A DNA stretch of 64,000 nt from Pseudomonas frederiksbergensis (GCF_900105495.1 NZ_FNTF01000002.1:2827501-2891500), one strand, 5' to 3'. Shown: positions 1 through 9,109, numbered from the stretch's first letter. The notes: a model not told the origin generated them from the sequence alone. Translations and numbers: made by a program.

Positions 1-370
1 CGACGGGCAGTTGTGTCGTGTCGATACGAGTGAGCGTGGCGACGCTGGAGGCGATGGCCTGTTGCACGGTAACGGCCAGATTACTCGCCGACGGCTGAGT
101 GATCGCCAGGCTGGTGCCCTGAGGCAGTGGTTGGCTGCTGGTGGCCTGGACCGTGGTCTGACGGCCGCTGTCGAGGGTGACCTTGAGCAACAGTTGAAAG
201 GTCTGATCCGCCTGCTTGAGCGACAGCACTTCGGCCTTGGCGGTCTGACCGGCCGTGATCAGGCCCTCCATCGGCGTCAGTAACTTCAGCAGGTCGCCAC
301 TCACCACCAGCGGTCGCGAAGTCGCGGGCGTGGTTTGCGGGAGCGGAAGGATGTTCATTTCGCCTGTCAT
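1..370 (-). CDS. FliK-like flagellar hook-length control protein, N-terminal part
   Basis: The reading frame is open from ATG at 370 to the window edge (about 123 residues), so the C-terminal part is missing. The visible protein begins MTGEMNILPLPQTTPATSRP and continues as a Ser/Thr/Gln-rich stretch, with a repeated pattern of short beta-prone segments. From memory, a FliK-like gene commonly sits divergently beside ccmA in Pseudomonas, which supports the name. FliK proteins are exported and set flagellar hook length. An alternative start is ATG at 358, preceded by a weak AGGCGA. The C-terminal domain that would prove the family lies outside the window, so the function rests partly on context. 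Confidence 0.6.
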   Translation of the reverse strand, partial: MTGEMNILPLPQTTPATSRPLVVSGDLLKLLTPMEGLITAGQTAKAEVLSLKQADQTFQLLLKVTLDSGRQTTVQATSSQPLPQGTSLAITQPSASNLAVTVQQAIASSVATLTRIDTTQLPV

Positions 371-421
371 ACGCGGTCACAACCTGAGGAAATTGCCCTC
401 TTTAGAGTAGGGCATGGCATG

Positions 422-427
422 TATAAT
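422..427 (+). promoter_or_regulatory. Candidate -10 box of the ccm operon promoter
   Basis: A perfect TATAAT lies in the fliK-like/ccmA divergent gap, about 140 bases before the ccmA start. No good -35 hexamer is seen at 16-18 bases (TTGCCC at 393-398 is 23 bases away), so it may need an activator. A GC-rich hairpin (gcccc/ggggc, about 430-452) follows directly in the putative leader. Confidence 0.4.
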
Positions 428-567
428 GCCGCCCCGTTGTATCCGGGGCGCTGAAAACATTTCAAATACTTGATCCAGCTCCTTAGAACGGGCCGCCAAT
501 GCATTTATCCTGCATATCTTTAACGGCTGCTCCACTGCCGACTTGAACCCAAAAGGCCCGTGATCTC

Positions 568-1203
568 TTGACCAGTCCAGTCCTGCAAACCGTTGCCCTC
601 GCCTGTGAGCGAGACCTTCGGCTGCTCTTCGAAAATCTCGAATTGAGACTGGCCAGTGGCGAAATGTTGCAAATCAGCGGCCCCAACGGCAGCGGCAAGA
701 CCAGCCTTTTACGCCTGCTTTGCGGGCTGATGCAGCCGACTGCCGGCCAGGTGCTGCTCAACGGCCAGCCATTGAACGAGCAACGCTTTGAGCTGGCGCG
801 CAACCTGCTGTGGATCGGCCATGCCGCCGGGATCAAGGATTTGCTGACGCCGGAAGAAAACCTGAGTTGGCTGTGCGCCTTGCATCAACCTGCCTCCCAG
901 GAGGCGATCTGGCAAGCGCTGGCGGCTGTGGGACTGCGGGGGTTCGAGGATGTTCCTTGCCATACGCTGTCTGCCGGGCAGCAACGCCGGGTCGCGTTGG
1001 CGCGGTTGTACCTGGAAAGCCCGCCGCTATGGATCCTCGATGAGCCATTCACCGCGCTCGACAAACAAGGCGTGGCGCAACTCGAAGAACATCTGGCCGC
1101 ACACTGCGAGCGCGGCGGCATGGTGGTCTTGACCACTCACCACACGCTGACCCGGATGCCGGCCGGCTATCGCGACATTGACTTGGGGAATTGGGCCGTA
1201 TGA
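568..1203 (+). CDS. ccmA: Heme exporter ATP-binding protein CcmA
   Basis: ATPase of the CcmAB(C) complex of System I cytochrome c maturation, which releases holo-CcmE from CcmC. The 211-residue protein has Walker A GPNGSGKT (38-45), the ABC signature LSAGQQRR, Walker B LWILDEPF and a switch His near TTHHT, so all ABC motifs are intact. The start is TTG at 568: no ATG or GTG lies usefully upstream in frame, because GTG at 560 runs into TGA. A TTG start may keep expression low. It is the first gene of the ccm operon and overlaps ccmB by ATGA. Confidence 0.95.
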   Translation: MTSPVLQTVALACERDLRLLFENLELRLASGEMLQISGPNGSGKTSLLRLLCGLMQPTAGQVLLNGQPLNEQRFELARNLLWIGHAAGIKDLLTPEENLSWLCALHQPASQEAIWQALAAVGLRGFEDVPCHTLSAGQQRRVALARLYLESPPLWILDEPFTALDKQGVAQLEEHLAAHCERGGMVVLTTHHTLTRMPAGYRDIDLGNWAV

Positions 1204-1868
1204 GTGTTTTCGGCCTGTTGGTCGCCCGTGAAGCCCGATTGTTGTTCCGCCGTCCGGCGGAGTTGGCCAATCCGCTCGTATTCTTCGCGATCGTCGTTTC
1301 CCTGTTCCCGCTGGCGGTCGGCCCCGAGTCTCAATTGTTGCAAACCTTGTCTCCGGGACTGGTCTGGGTAGCAGCGCTTTTATCGGTTTTGCTCTCGCTG
1401 GACGGGCTTTTCCGCAGTGATTTCGAAGACGGATCGCTTGAACAGTGGGTCCTTTCGTCGCACCCCCTGCCTCTTCTGGTTTTGGCCAAGGTACTGGCAC
1501 ACTGGTCCTTCTCTGGCCTGGCACTGGTTTTGCTCGCGCCATTACTGGCATTGATGCTCGGTTTGCCAACCGCCTGTCTGCCGGTGTTGCTGCTTTCCTT
1601 GTTGCTGGGTACACCGGTGCTGAGCCTGCTCGGTGCGGTGGGCGCGGCCCTGACGGTGGGATTGAAGCGCGGTGGCCTGTTGCTGGCGCTGCTGATTCTG
1701 CCGTTGTACATCCCGGTGTTGATTCTCGGCAGTGGCGCCTTGCAGGCGGCATTGCAGGGCATGCCGGCGACCGGTTATCTCTTGTGGCTTGGTAGCCTGA
1801 CCGCCCTGGCGATAACCCTGACACCTTTTGCAATCGCTGCTGGCCTGAAGATCAGCGTCGGCGAATAA
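1200..1868 (+). CDS. ccmB: Heme exporter membrane protein CcmB
   Basis: Integral membrane partner of CcmA, 222 residues from ATG 1200, which overlaps the ccmA stop (ATGA). The sequence starts [20 protein letters not shown] and shows about six hydrophobic segments, as expected for CcmB. The frame can be extended nine bases to a TTG at 1191, but the overlapping ATG is the natural start for translational coupling. It acts in the inner membrane with CcmA, CcmC and CcmD in loading heme on CcmE. A gap of 82 bases separates it from ccmC. Confidence 0.95.
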   Translation: MSVFGLLVAREARLLFRRPAELANPLVFFAIVVSLFPLAVGPESQLLQTLSPGLVWVAALLSVLLSLDGLFRSDFEDGSLEQWVLSSHPLPLLVLAKVLAHWSFSGLALVLLAPLLALMLGLPTACLPVLLLSLLLGTPVLSLLGAVGAALTVGLKRGGLLLALLILPLYIPVLILGSGALQAALQGMPATGYLLWLGSLTALAITLTPFAIAAGLKISVGE

Positions 1869-1950
1869 TGAGGTCTGGTTATTTTTTAACCAGTAAAGAC
1901 CCTTTTTGGCTGCTTCGTGATGGCGAGCAGCAACCGTGATGGAAACAGTA

Positions 1951-2706
1951 ATGAACTGGACCTGGTTTCATAAGCTTGGCTCGCCCAAATGGTTTTACGG
2001 CATCAGCGGCAAACTGCTGCCGTGGCTGAGTGTCGCGGCGTTGCTGCTGATCAGCGTTGGTGTCGTGTGGGGCCTGGCTTTTGCGCCGCCGGATTACCAG
2101 CAAGGCAACAGCTTTCGCATCATTTATATCCACGTTCCGGCTGCCATCCTGGCCCAGTCCATCTACGTGATGCTGGCGATCTGTGGCATCGTCGGGCTGG
2201 TGTGGAAGATGAAACTGGCCGACGTCGCCCTGCAATGCGCCGCGCCCATCGGCGCCTGGATGACCGCCGTGGCGCTGGTTACCGGCGCGATCTGGGGCAA
2301 ACCGACCTGGGGTTCGTGGTGGGTCTGGGATGCACGACTTACGTCCATGCTTATTCTGCTGTTTCTGTACTTCGGTCTTATTGCGCTGGGCAACGCGATC
2401 AGCAATCGTGACAGTGCCGCCAAGGCCTGCGCGGTATTGGCGATTGTCGGCGTGATCAACATCCCGATCATCAAATACTCGGTGGAGTGGTGGAACACGC
2501 TGCACCAGGGCGCGACGTTCACCCTCACCGAAAAACCGGCAATGCCCGTCGAGATGTGGCTGCCACTGCTGCTGACGGCGCTGGGGTTCTACTGTTTCTT
2601 CGGCGCGGTGTTGCTGCTGCGCATGCGCCTTGAAGTGCTCAAGCGCGAAGCCCGGGCGAGCTGGGTGAAGGCCGAAGTGCAGAACAGTCTGGAGGTCGCT
2701 CGATGA
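1951..2706 (+). CDS. ccmC: Heme exporter protein CcmC
   Basis: Heme-handling membrane protein that presents heme to CcmE. The protein has six hydrophobic segments and the tryptophan-rich WWD signature [14 protein letters not shown] typical of heme-handling proteins; histidines suited to axial heme ligation (IIYIHVP before it, NTLHQG after it) flank the motif. I chose ATG 1951 ([10 protein letters not shown], 251 residues) because GGA lies upstream at a usable distance and the family commonly begins here. ATG 1939 or GTG 1936 would add four or five residues. The stop overlaps the ccmD start. Confidence 0.95.
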   Translation: MNWTWFHKLGSPKWFYGISGKLLPWLSVAALLLISVGVVWGLAFAPPDYQQGNSFRIIYIHVPAAILAQSIYVMLAICGIVGLVWKMKLADVALQCAAPIGAWMTAVALVTGAIWGKPTWGSWWVWDARLTSMLILLFLYFGLIALGNAISNRDSAAKACAVLAIVGVINIPIIKYSVEWWNTLHQGATFTLTEKPAMPVEMWLPLLLTALGFYCFFGAVLLLRMRLEVLKREARASWVKAEVQNSLEVAR

Positions 2707-2879
2707 GTTTCGCTTCATTCGGCGACTTTCTCGCCATGGGCCATCACGGCCTGTATGTCTGGTCCGCCTATGGCATCAGCCTGGCGGTGCTGGCCCTCAA
2801 CGTGGCGGCGCCAATCCTGGCCCGCAAGCGGTATCTGCAACAAGAGGCGCGTCGTCTGCGCCGGGAGAACGGCAAGTGA
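2703..2879 (+). CDS. ccmD: Heme exporter protein CcmD (small)
   Basis: A 58-residue protein beginning [20 protein letters not shown], with one transmembrane helix and a basic tail ([17 protein letters not shown]), exactly the CcmD layout. The conserved Tyr and Trp before the helix are present. It is below the usual length threshold for gene calling and easy to miss. CcmD stabilises the CcmABC-CcmE complex and helps release holo-CcmE. ATGA overlap with ccmC at the front and a four-base overlap with the GTG start of ccmE at the end show tight coupling. Confidence 0.95.
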   Translation: MSFASFGDFLAMGHHGLYVWSAYGISLAVLALNVAAPILARKRYLQQEARRLRRENGK

Positions 2880-3331
2880 ATCCGCTGCGCAAAAAGCGTC
2901 TTATCATCATTCTCGCGATCCTGGTCGGTGTCGGCGCTGCCGTCGGCCTGGCCCTGAGCGCCCTCCAGCAAAACATCAATCTGTTTTACACCCCGACCCA
3001 GATCGCCAACGGCGAAGCCCCGCAAGACACGCGCATCCGCGCTGGCGGCATGGTCGAAAAAGGTTCGCTGCAACGTTCCGGCGATTCGCTGGACGTGAAA
3101 TTCGTCGTCACTGACTTCAGTAAATCCGTGACCATCACTTATCGCGGCATCCTTCCGGACCTGTTCCGCGAAGGGCAGGGCATCGTTGCCCTGGGCAAGC
3201 TCAACGCCGACGGCGTGGTGGTGGCCGACGAAGTGCTGGCCAAGCACGATGAAAAGTACATGCCGCCGGAAGTGACCAAGGCTTTGAAAGACAGTGGTCA
3301 ATCTGCTCCAACGCCCGCGAAGGAGGGTTGA
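2876..3331 (+). CDS. ccmE: Periplasmic heme chaperone CcmE
   Basis: Heme chaperone that carries heme covalently to the CcmFH lyase. The protein has 151 residues and starts with GTG at 2876 inside the ccmD stop. An N-terminal signal anchor (about residues 9-30) is followed by a beta-barrel domain. The heme-binding motif HDEKY is present, with His124 as the covalent heme ligand and Tyr128 as axial ligand. The C-terminal tail is flexible and Pro/Lys-rich. Confidence 0.96.
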   Translation: MNPLRKKRLIIILAILVGVGAAVGLALSALQQNINLFYTPTQIANGEAPQDTRIRAGGMVEKGSLQRSGDSLDVKFVVTDFSKSVTITYRGILPDLFREGQGIVALGKLNADGVVVADEVLAKHDEKYMPPEVTKALKDSGQSAPTPAKEG

Positions 3332-3334
3332 TCG

Positions 3335-5323
3335 ATGATGTCCGGACTGTTTATTCCTGAACTCGGCCACCTGGCCATGATTCTGGCGCTGTGTTTCGCG
3401 CTGGTTCAGGCCGTGGTGCCGTTGTTCGGTGCCTGGCGTGGTGATCGCTTGTGGATGAGCCTGGCCCAGCCGGCCGCCTGGGGGCAATTCGCGTTTCTGT
3501 TGTTCGCCTTCGGTTGCCTGACCTACGCCTTCATGGCCGACGATTTCTCCGTCGCCTACGTTGCCAGCAACTCCAACAGTGCCTTGCCGTGGTACTACAA
3601 GTTCAGCGCTGTGTGGGGCGCGCACGAAGGATCGTTGCTGCTGTGGGCGTTGATCCTCGGCGGCTGGACCTTCGCGGTGTCGGTGTTCTCCCGGCAGTTG
3701 CCGCAAGTGATGCTGGCTCGCGTGCTGGCGGTGATGGGCATGATCAGCACCGGTTTCCTGCTGTTCCTGATCCTCACCTCGAACCCTTTCGCCCGCATCC
3801 TTCCGCAGATTCCCACGGACGGTCGCGATCTCAACCCACTGCTGCAAGACATCGGCCTGATCGTTCACCCGCCGATGCTGTACATGGGTTATGTCGGTTT
3901 CTCCGTGGCCTTCGCTTTCGCCATCGCTGCACTGCTGGGCGGTCGGCTTGATGCGGCATGGGCTCGCTGGTCCCGTCCGTGGACCATCGTCGCCTGGGCC
4001 TTCCTCGGTATCGGTATCACTCTCGGTTCATGGTGGGCGTACTACGAACTCGGCTGGGGCGGCTGGTGGTTCTGGGACCCGGTGGAAAACGCCTCCTTCA
4101 TGCCATGGCTGGTGGGTACGGCGCTGATTCACTCGTTGGCGGTCACGGAAAAACGTGGCGTGTTCAAGAGCTGGACCGTGTTGCTGGCCATCGCTGCCTT
4201 CTCGTTGAGCCTGCTGGGGACCTTCCTGGTGCGTTCCGGCGTGCTGACCTCGGTTCACGCCTTTGCGTCCGACCCCGAGCGCGGCGTGTTCATCCTGATC
4301 TTCCTGCTGTTTGTGGTCGGTGGTTCGCTGACGTTGTTTGCCCTGCGCGCTCCGGTGGTGAAGAGCCACGTTGGCTTCAACCTCTGGTCCCGGGAAACCC
4401 TGCTGCTGGGTAACAACCTGGTGCTGGTGGTGGCGGCCTCGATGATCCTGCTGGGCACGTTGTATCCGCTGATCCTCGATGCAATGACGGGCGCCAAGCT
4501 GTCGGTCGGCCCGCCGTACTTCAACGCACTGTTCATTCCGTTGATGGCCTTGCTGATGGTGGTGATGGCGGTGGGCATGTTGGTGCGCTGGAAAGACACC
4601 CCGGTCAAATGGCTGATGAGCATGCTGACCCCGGTGTTGCTCGGCAGCGCCGCGCTGGCCGTGGTCGCCGGTGTCGCTTATGGCGATTTCAACTGGGCAG
4701 TGATTGCGACGTTCATGCTCGCTGCCTGGGTATTGCTGGCCGGTGTGCGTGACATCTTCGACAAGACTCGCCACAAAGGCCTGATCAAAGGCCTGCCGAC
4801 CCTGACCCGCAGTTATTGGGGCATGCAGGTCGCCCACCTCGGCATCGCCGTGTGTGCCCTTGGCGTCGTGCTGTCGAGCCAGAACAGTGCCGAGCGCGAC
4901 CTGCGTCTGGCGCCGGGTGAGTCCATGGACCTGGGCGGTTACCAGTTCGTATTCGAAGGCGCCAAGCATTTCGAAGGCCCGAACTTCACCTCCGACAAAG
5001 GCACCGTTCGGGTGATCCGCAACGGCAAGGAAATCAGCGTGCTACACCCGGAAAAACGCCTCTACACCGTGCAGAACTCGGTGATGACCGAAGCCGGGAT
5101 CGACGCCGGTTTCACCCGCGACCTCTACGTTGCACTCGGCGAGCCGTTGGGCGATGGCGCCTGGGCTGTGCGCGTTCACGTCAAACCGTTCGTGCGCTGG
5201 ATCTGGTTCGGTGGTTTGCTCACCGGTTTGGGCGGGTTGCTCGCGGCATTGGATCGCCGTTACCGGGTCAAGGTGAACAGCCGTGTGCGTGAAGCGCTGG
5301 GCATGACGGGAGCCACGGCATGA
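3335..5323 (+). CDS. ccmF: Cytochrome c heme lyase subunit CcmF
   Basis: Large membrane subunit (662 residues) of the apocytochrome c heme lyase. The WWD signature is visible as GWGGWWFWDPVENASFMPWL, and there are many transmembrane helices with conserved histidines. A strong ribosome site AGGAGG at 3321-3326 precedes tandem ATG codons at 3335 and 3338; either could be used. The stop overlaps the next gene by ATGA. CcmF takes heme from CcmE and, with CcmH/CcmI, attaches it to the CXXCH motif of apocytochromes. Confidence 0.97.
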   Translation: MMSGLFIPELGHLAMILALCFALVQAVVPLFGAWRGDRLWMSLAQPAAWGQFAFLLFAFGCLTYAFMADDFSVAYVASNSNSALPWYYKFSAVWGAHEGSLLLWALILGGWTFAVSVFSRQLPQVMLARVLAVMGMISTGFLLFLILTSNPFARILPQIPTDGRDLNPLLQDIGLIVHPPMLYMGYVGFSVAFAFAIAALLGGRLDAAWARWSRPWTIVAWAFLGIGITLGSWWAYYELGWGGWWFWDPVENASFMPWLVGTALIHSLAVTEKRGVFKSWTVLLAIAAFSLSLLGTFLVRSGVLTSVHAFASDPERGVFILIFLLFVVGGSLTLFALRAPVVKSHVGFNLWSRETLLLGNNLVLVVAASMILLGTLYPLILDAMTGAKLSVGPPYFNALFIPLMALLMVVMAVGMLVRWKDTPVKWLMSMLTPVLLGSAALAVVAGVAYGDFNWAVIATFMLAAWVLLAGVRDIFDKTRHKGLIKGLPTLTRSYWGMQVAHLGIAVCALGVVLSSQNSAERDLRLAPGESMDLGGYQFVFEGAKHFEGPNFTSDKGTVRVIRNGKEISVLHPEKRLYTVQNSVMTEAGIDAGFTRDLYVALGEPLGDGAWAVRVHVKPFVRWIWFGGLLTGLGGLLAALDRRYRVKVNSRVREALGMTGATA

Positions 5324-5856
5324 GACGTTGGTTGATGCTGTTGCCCCTGGCGATTTTCCTGCTGGTGGCGGTTTTCCTTTATCGCGGTCTGTTCCTGAAC
5401 CCGGCCGAGTTGCCCTCGGCGATGATCAACAAGCCGTTCCCGGAGTTTTCCCTGCCGGCGGTGCAGGGCGACAAAACCCTGACCCGGGACGATATTTTGG
5501 GTAAACCAGCGTTGGTTAACGTCTGGGGCACCTGGTGCATTTCCTGCCGGGTCGAGCATCCGGTGCTGAACAAACTGGCCGAGAAAGGCGTGGTGATCTA
5601 CGGCATCAACTACAAGGACATCAACGCTGACGCCTTGAAGTGGCTGGCGGAATTCCACAATCCGTACCAGTTGGACATCCGTGACGACGAAGGCACTTTG
5701 GGTTTGAACCTCGGCGTTTATGGCGCCCCGGAAACTTTCTTCATCGACGCCAAGGGCATCATCCGCGACAAGTTCGTTGGCGTGATCGACGAACAGGTCT
5801 GGCGTGAAAAACTGGCGGCCAAGTATCAGGCGCTGGTTGATGAGGCCAAGCCATGA
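5320..5856 (+). CDS. ccmG: Periplasmic thiol:disulfide oxidoreductase CcmG/DsbE
   Basis: Membrane-anchored thioredoxin-like protein of 178 residues. It has a signal anchor at about residues 5-22, then a thioredoxin fold with the active site GTWCISC (Cys73, Cys76) and the family glutamate-containing insert. It reduces disulfides in apocytochromes or CcmH so heme can be attached, using electrons from the DsbD/CcdA route. The start overlaps ccmF (ATGA) and the stop overlaps ccmH. Confidence 0.96.
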   Translation: MRRWLMLLPLAIFLLVAVFLYRGLFLNPAELPSAMINKPFPEFSLPAVQGDKTLTRDDILGKPALVNVWGTWCISCRVEHPVLNKLAEKGVVIYGINYKDINADALKWLAEFHNPYQLDIRDDEGTLGLNLGVYGAPETFFIDAKGIIRDKFVGVIDEQVWREKLAAKYQALVDEAKP

Positions 5857-6326
5857 AGCGCTGGATAGCCGCCGCGTTATTGGGTTTGAGCATGGCCGGC
5901 GTGGCACACGCAGCCATCGACACTTACGAATTCGCCAAAGAAGGTGATCGCGAGCGTTTTCGCGAGCTGACCAAAGAGCTGCGTTGCCCCAAGTGCCAGA
6001 ATCAGGACATTGCCGATTCCAACGCACCGATCGCCGCCGACCTGCGCAAAGAGATTTTTCGCATGCTCGGCGAGGGCAAGGACAACCAGCAGATCATCGA
6101 CTTCATGGTCGACCGCTACGGTGATTTCGTCCGTTACAAGCCTGCTCTGAACGCCAAGACTGCTGTGCTCTGGTTCGGCCCTGCCGGCCTGCTGCTGGGC
6201 GGTTTTGTGATCATCGCCGTGATCGTCCGGCGTCGTCGCGTGCAACGCGTTGACACCAAGGATGAGCTCTCTGCCGAGGAGCGTGAGCGCCTCGACCACC
6301 TGTTGGATAAAACCAAGAATGATTGA
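5853..6326 (+). CDS. ccmH: Cytochrome c maturation protein CcmH
   Basis: Protein of 157 residues with a cleavable signal peptide ending AGVAHA (about residue 20). A periplasmic domain carries the redox motif LRCPKCQN (Cys45, Cys48), followed by one transmembrane helix (about 105-123) and a cytoplasmic charged tail. This matches the short CcmH (CycL) form, where the TPR part is a separate protein (CcmI) as in the next gene. It holds apocytochrome c as a mixed disulfide for the heme lyase. Confidence 0.96.
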   Translation: MKRWIAAALLGLSMAGVAHAAIDTYEFAKEGDRERFRELTKELRCPKCQNQDIADSNAPIAADLRKEIFRMLGEGKDNQQIIDFMVDRYGDFVRYKPALNAKTAVLWFGPAGLLLGGFVIIAVIVRRRRVQRVDTKDELSAEERERLDHLLDKTKND

Positions 6327-7521
6327 TTTCTGGCTCGCTGCAGGTCTGCTGCTTCTGGTTGCCCTGAGTTTTCTGCTGATTCCCGTTCTGCGTGGTCGTC
6401 GCGCCCAGCTTGAAGAGGACCGTACGGCGCTGAACGTCGCGCTGTATCAGGAGCGTGTGGCTGAGTTGCAGACTCAGCAGGAAGAGGGTGTTCTCGACGC
6501 CACGCAAATGGACACCGGTCGCGCCGAAGCTGCCCGTGAATTGCTCGCCGACACTGAAGGCGTCGAGGCGCCTCGGGTGTCCCGCCTGGGCAAACCATGG
6601 CCCTTGCTGGCGGCGATTCTGGTGCCGGTGTTGGGTCTTGGCCTCTATCTGCATTTTGGGGCGAGCGACAAGGTCGAACTGACCCGTGAATTCTCCCAGG
6701 CGCCGCAGTCGATGGAAGAGATGACCCGTCGCCTGGAACGTGCGGTCGCGGCTCAGCCGGATTCGGCTGAAGGCCTGTATTTCCTCGGTCGCACGTACAT
6801 GGCTCAGGATCGCCCTGGCGACGCGGCGAAGATCTTCGAACGCACGGTGAGCCTGGCCGGTCGTCAGCCGGAGCTGTTGGGTCAATGGGCGCAGGCCCAG
6901 TACTTCGCCGACGGCAAGAAGTGGTCGGACAAGGTCCAGGCCCTGACCGACGAAGCGCTCAAAGCCGATCCGAAAGAAGTCACCAGCCTTGGCTTGCTCG
7001 GTATCGCTGCCTTTGAAAGCCAGCGTTATCAGGACGCCATCGACTATTGGAATCGCCTGTTGGTGCAACTGCCGCCGGAAGACGGTTCCCGCGCCGCGCT
7101 GCAAGGCGGCATCACTCGGGCCACAGAGAAACTTGAAGCCAGCGGCGGCAAGGTGGCCCAGGCGCCGGCTGCCAAGGTGGCGGCAGTGCTCAAGGTGCGA
7201 GTGGACCTGGCACCCGAGCTGAAAGCCAAGGTTCAGCCGGGCGACAGCGTCTTCATCTTCGCCCGCGCCACCGCAGGGCCTCCTGCGCCATTGGCCGCTA
7301 AGCGTCTGACCGTGGCCGACTTGCCGGCGACCGTCGAGCTGGGCGACGCCGATGCAATGATGCCGCAGTTGAAACTGTCGAACTTCCCTGAAGTCCAACT
7401 GGTTGCGCGCATCTCCCGCGCCGGCAAACCCACTGCCGGCGAATGGATCGGTCGCAGCCAGCCTCTGGCCAGCAGCACCACAGCGCAGCAAACACTGACC
7501 ATCGACAGCCCGGACAAATGA
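6319..7521 (+). CDS. ccmI: Cytochrome c maturation protein CcmI (CycH), TPR chaperone
   Basis: Apocytochrome c chaperone, 400 residues from ATG 6319 ([20 protein letters not shown]), overlapping the end of ccmH by eight bases. The frame is open further upstream to 6250, but that stretch lies inside ccmH. There are two N-terminal transmembrane helices with a cytoplasmic charged loop between them, then a periplasmic TPR region (around residues 130-260) and a beta-rich C-terminal domain. It binds the C-terminal helix of apocytochromes and hands them to CcmFH. Confidence 0.95.
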   Translation: MIDFWLAAGLLLLVALSFLLIPVLRGRRAQLEEDRTALNVALYQERVAELQTQQEEGVLDATQMDTGRAEAARELLADTEGVEAPRVSRLGKPWPLLAAILVPVLGLGLYLHFGASDKVELTREFSQAPQSMEEMTRRLERAVAAQPDSAEGLYFLGRTYMAQDRPGDAAKIFERTVSLAGRQPELLGQWAQAQYFADGKKWSDKVQALTDEALKADPKEVTSLGLLGIAAFESQRYQDAIDYWNRLLVQLPPEDGSRAALQGGITRATEKLEASGGKVAQAPAAKVAAVLKVRVDLAPELKAKVQPGDSVFIFARATAGPPAPLAAKRLTVADLPATVELGDADAMMPQLKLSNFPEVQLVARISRAGKPTAGEWIGRSQPLASSTTAQQTLTIDSPDK

Positions 7522-7535
7522 CAGGAATCGCCACT

Positions 7536-7940
7536 ATGACCACCATCGCTCGTATCACCCTGCTCAGTATGGTTTTGGGGTTAAGCGCTTGCGTGGTCCA
7601 GCCGCAGCAGCCTGAACGGCTGCCACCGATCCCGCCGTCGCAGCCGCGCCCGACGCCGTCCCCGACACCGACTCCGAGCAAACCGAACATTCCGGCCAAG
7701 CCCGCCAAACCGCTGCCACGCACCTCCGCCAGCTTCGCGCCGCCACCGGGTGGCAACAGCCATTGGGACGCCAAGCTCGGCGTGTACGTTCTCGATGATC
7801 AGACCAACACCTTCTACCGCCAGCGCACGTACTACCGCTGGAATAACGGCTGGAGCCGGTCGATCAGCCCGAACGGGCCATGGGAAGAGACCGACATCCA
7901 GGGCGTGCCGGGCGGGTTGGGACGACAATTCGGGCAGTAA
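7536..7940 (+). CDS. Small proline-rich lipoprotein at the end of the ccm operon
   Basis: Predicted lipoprotein of 134 residues: a signal peptide with lipobox LSAC near residue 20, a Pro/Thr-rich linker (about 25-65), then a short C-terminal domain rich in Tyr/Trp (around YRQRTYYRWNNGWSRSI). I chose ATG 7536, which has AGGA nine bases upstream; ATG 7518 overlaps the ccmI stop. It follows ccmI closely and precedes the operon terminator, so it is probably co-transcribed, but nothing in the sequence shows a role in cytochrome maturation. Function unknown. Confidence 0.8.
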   Translation: MTTIARITLLSMVLGLSACVVQPQQPERLPPIPPSQPRPTPSPTPTPSKPNIPAKPAKPLPRTSASFAPPPGGNSHWDAKLGVYVLDDQTNTFYRQRTYYRWNNGWSRSISPNGPWEETDIQGVPGGLGRQFGQ

Positions 7941-7945
7941 ACAGA

Positions 7946-7978
7946 AACGGCGATCCTTGGATCGCCGTTTTGTTTTTT
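7946..7978 (+). terminator. Rho-independent terminator of the ccm operon
   Basis: Stem AACGGCGATCC/GGATCGCCGTT with a two-base spacer (7946-7969), followed by TTGTTTTTT. It closes the ccmA-to-lipoprotein transcription unit. Confidence 0.9.
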
Positions 7979-7987
7979 GTGCATTTT

Positions 7988-8269
7988 TCAGACCTCCTTT
8001 GTCAGCAACCCCTGCACATACTCCACAAACGCCCGAGCCTTTGCGCTGGCCATTCTGCCCGTGGGAAACACCGCCCAAAGGTCCTGATTCGGCAACGTCC
8101 AATCCTTCATTACCTCCCTGACCGCGCCGTTGGCCAGTTACGGGGCAAACATCCATTCGGACGCCATGGTCAGCCCTTGATGGGCGAGCACGGCTGCGCG
8201 CAGACCTTCGGCGGCGTTGACGCTGACTCGGCCGTTGATGATCACTTCTAGCTGAGTGAAAGTGTTCAT
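7988..8269 (-). pseudogene. Remnant of a LysR-family regulator (C-terminal end only, with an in-frame stop)
   Basis: Read on the minus strand from 8269, the translation runs MNTFTQLEVIINGRVSVNAA, then a region recognisable as the end of a LysR substrate-binding domain (EGLRAAVLAHQGL, ASEWMFAP, DLWAVFPTGRMASAKARAFV), ending with TGA at 7988-7990. A TAA at 8138-8140 interrupts the frame where homologues usually have Glu after MFAP. The whole HTH domain and most of the effector domain are missing upstream, where the hicAB promoter region begins. A dead 5'-truncated gene is the simplest reading. Confidence 0.85.
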
Positions 8270-8348
8270 TCTTGGAAAGTATGCCGCCGTCCGCAATCAC
8301 ACCCTGTAAAACAACCAAGCGTCGCGTTGCGGATTTTTGTGCTTGAGT

Positions 8349-8371
8349 AAAGATAACTCTAGGGTTACTTT
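8349..8371. promoter_or_regulatory. Imperfect inverted repeat before hicA, possible HicB operator
   Basis: AAAGATAACTC (8349-8359) faces GGGTTACTTT (8362-8371), an inverted repeat with one bulge, about 29 bases before the hicA start. HicB antitoxins with a ribbon-helix-helix domain usually repress their own promoter through such palindromes. The site is inferred from position and symmetry only. Confidence 0.35.
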
Positions 8372-8399
8372 TGTTTGGGCCTGAGCAAGGAGGCTATTG

Positions 8400-8612
8400 G
8401 TGCAGAGCAGGCTATTGATCAAGGAGTTGGAGGAGGCCGGCTGGATACTGGATCGGATTACCGGCAGTCATCACCTCTTCAAACACCGATACAACCCGTA
8501 CACGATACCCGTCCCTCATCCGAAAAAGGATTTGCCGATCGGGACGGTCAAAAGCATCAGGAGGCGAGCCGGGTTGTATTGCCCGGGAGCCAGTCATGCA
8601 GGAGATCCATAA
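8400..8612 (+). CDS. hicA: HicA-family toxin (mRNA interferase)
   Basis: A 70-residue protein starting with GTG at 8400, six bases after AAGGAGG. It shows the HicA dsRBD-like fold signature: LIKELEEAGW, then GSHHLFKH with the catalytic His, then VPHPKKDLPIGTVKSIRRRAGL. HicA toxins cleave mRNA when freed from HicB. Compared with the usual 60 residues there is a tail of about ten residues (YCPGASHAGDP). The stop overlaps the hicB start by one base. All key residues are present, so it should be active. Confidence 0.9.
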   Translation: MQSRLLIKELEEAGWILDRITGSHHLFKHRYNPYTIPVPHPKKDLPIGTVKSIRRRAGLYCPGASHAGDP

Positions 8613-9016
8613 TGCAATATCCAATCTGTATCGAGTGGGGCGACGAGAACACCGCCATCGGTATTCAGATCCCCGATATTCCAGGCGCCGTAACGGCCGG
8701 GGATACGTTTGAAGACGCCTACAACGCGGCGGTCGAGATTGCCCACATCATGCTTCAGGAGATTGCGGCTGACGGGGAGTCGATTCCCATGCCTACCTCT
8801 GCTGCTGCCCACCGTGGGAATCCGGACTTCGCCGACATGGGCTGGGGCATGCTGGAGCTGGACATCGCGCCGTACATGGGCAAAACCGAGAAGGTCAATG
8901 TGACGCTGCCCGGCTATGTGATTCAGCGTATCGATCGTTATGTGCGCGAGCACAATGTCAAAAGCCGCTCTTCATTTCTGGCAGATGCGGCGATGGAGAA
9001 GTTGGTTCGGCACTGA
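8612..9016 (+). CDS. hicB: HicB-family antitoxin with DNA-binding tail
   Basis: Antitoxin of 134 residues from ATG 8612, preceded by GGAGAT. The N-terminal domain (about 1-80) is the degenerate RNase H-like HicB fold (YPICIEWGDENTAIGIQIPD, IPGAVTAGDTFEDAYNAA). The C-terminal part (about 92-134: VNVTLPGYVIQRIDRYV, then SSFLADAAMEKL) is a ribbon-helix-helix DNA-binding domain. It should neutralise HicA and autorepress the operon. The pair sits next to a truncated lysR remnant, which suggests arrival by insertion. Confidence 0.92.
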   Translation: MQYPICIEWGDENTAIGIQIPDIPGAVTAGDTFEDAYNAAVEIAHIMLQEIAADGESIPMPTSAAAHRGNPDFADMGWGMLELDIAPYMGKTEKVNVTLPGYVIQRIDRYVREHNVKSRSSFLADAAMEKLVRH

Positions 9017-9109
9017 GTGATGTCAGTCACACAGCCATCGCAGGCAACCTCGGTCCCATAGGCGCGAGACGGTGCGGCGATCCGATTCGTCCGCGATGCT
9101 TTTAAAGCT

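Noticed and set aside
7581-8318. Minus-strand open frame of 245 codons covering the lipoprotein end and the lysR remnant
   Set aside because: The LysR-like translation is in a different frame; this frame shows no family and crosses the terminator.
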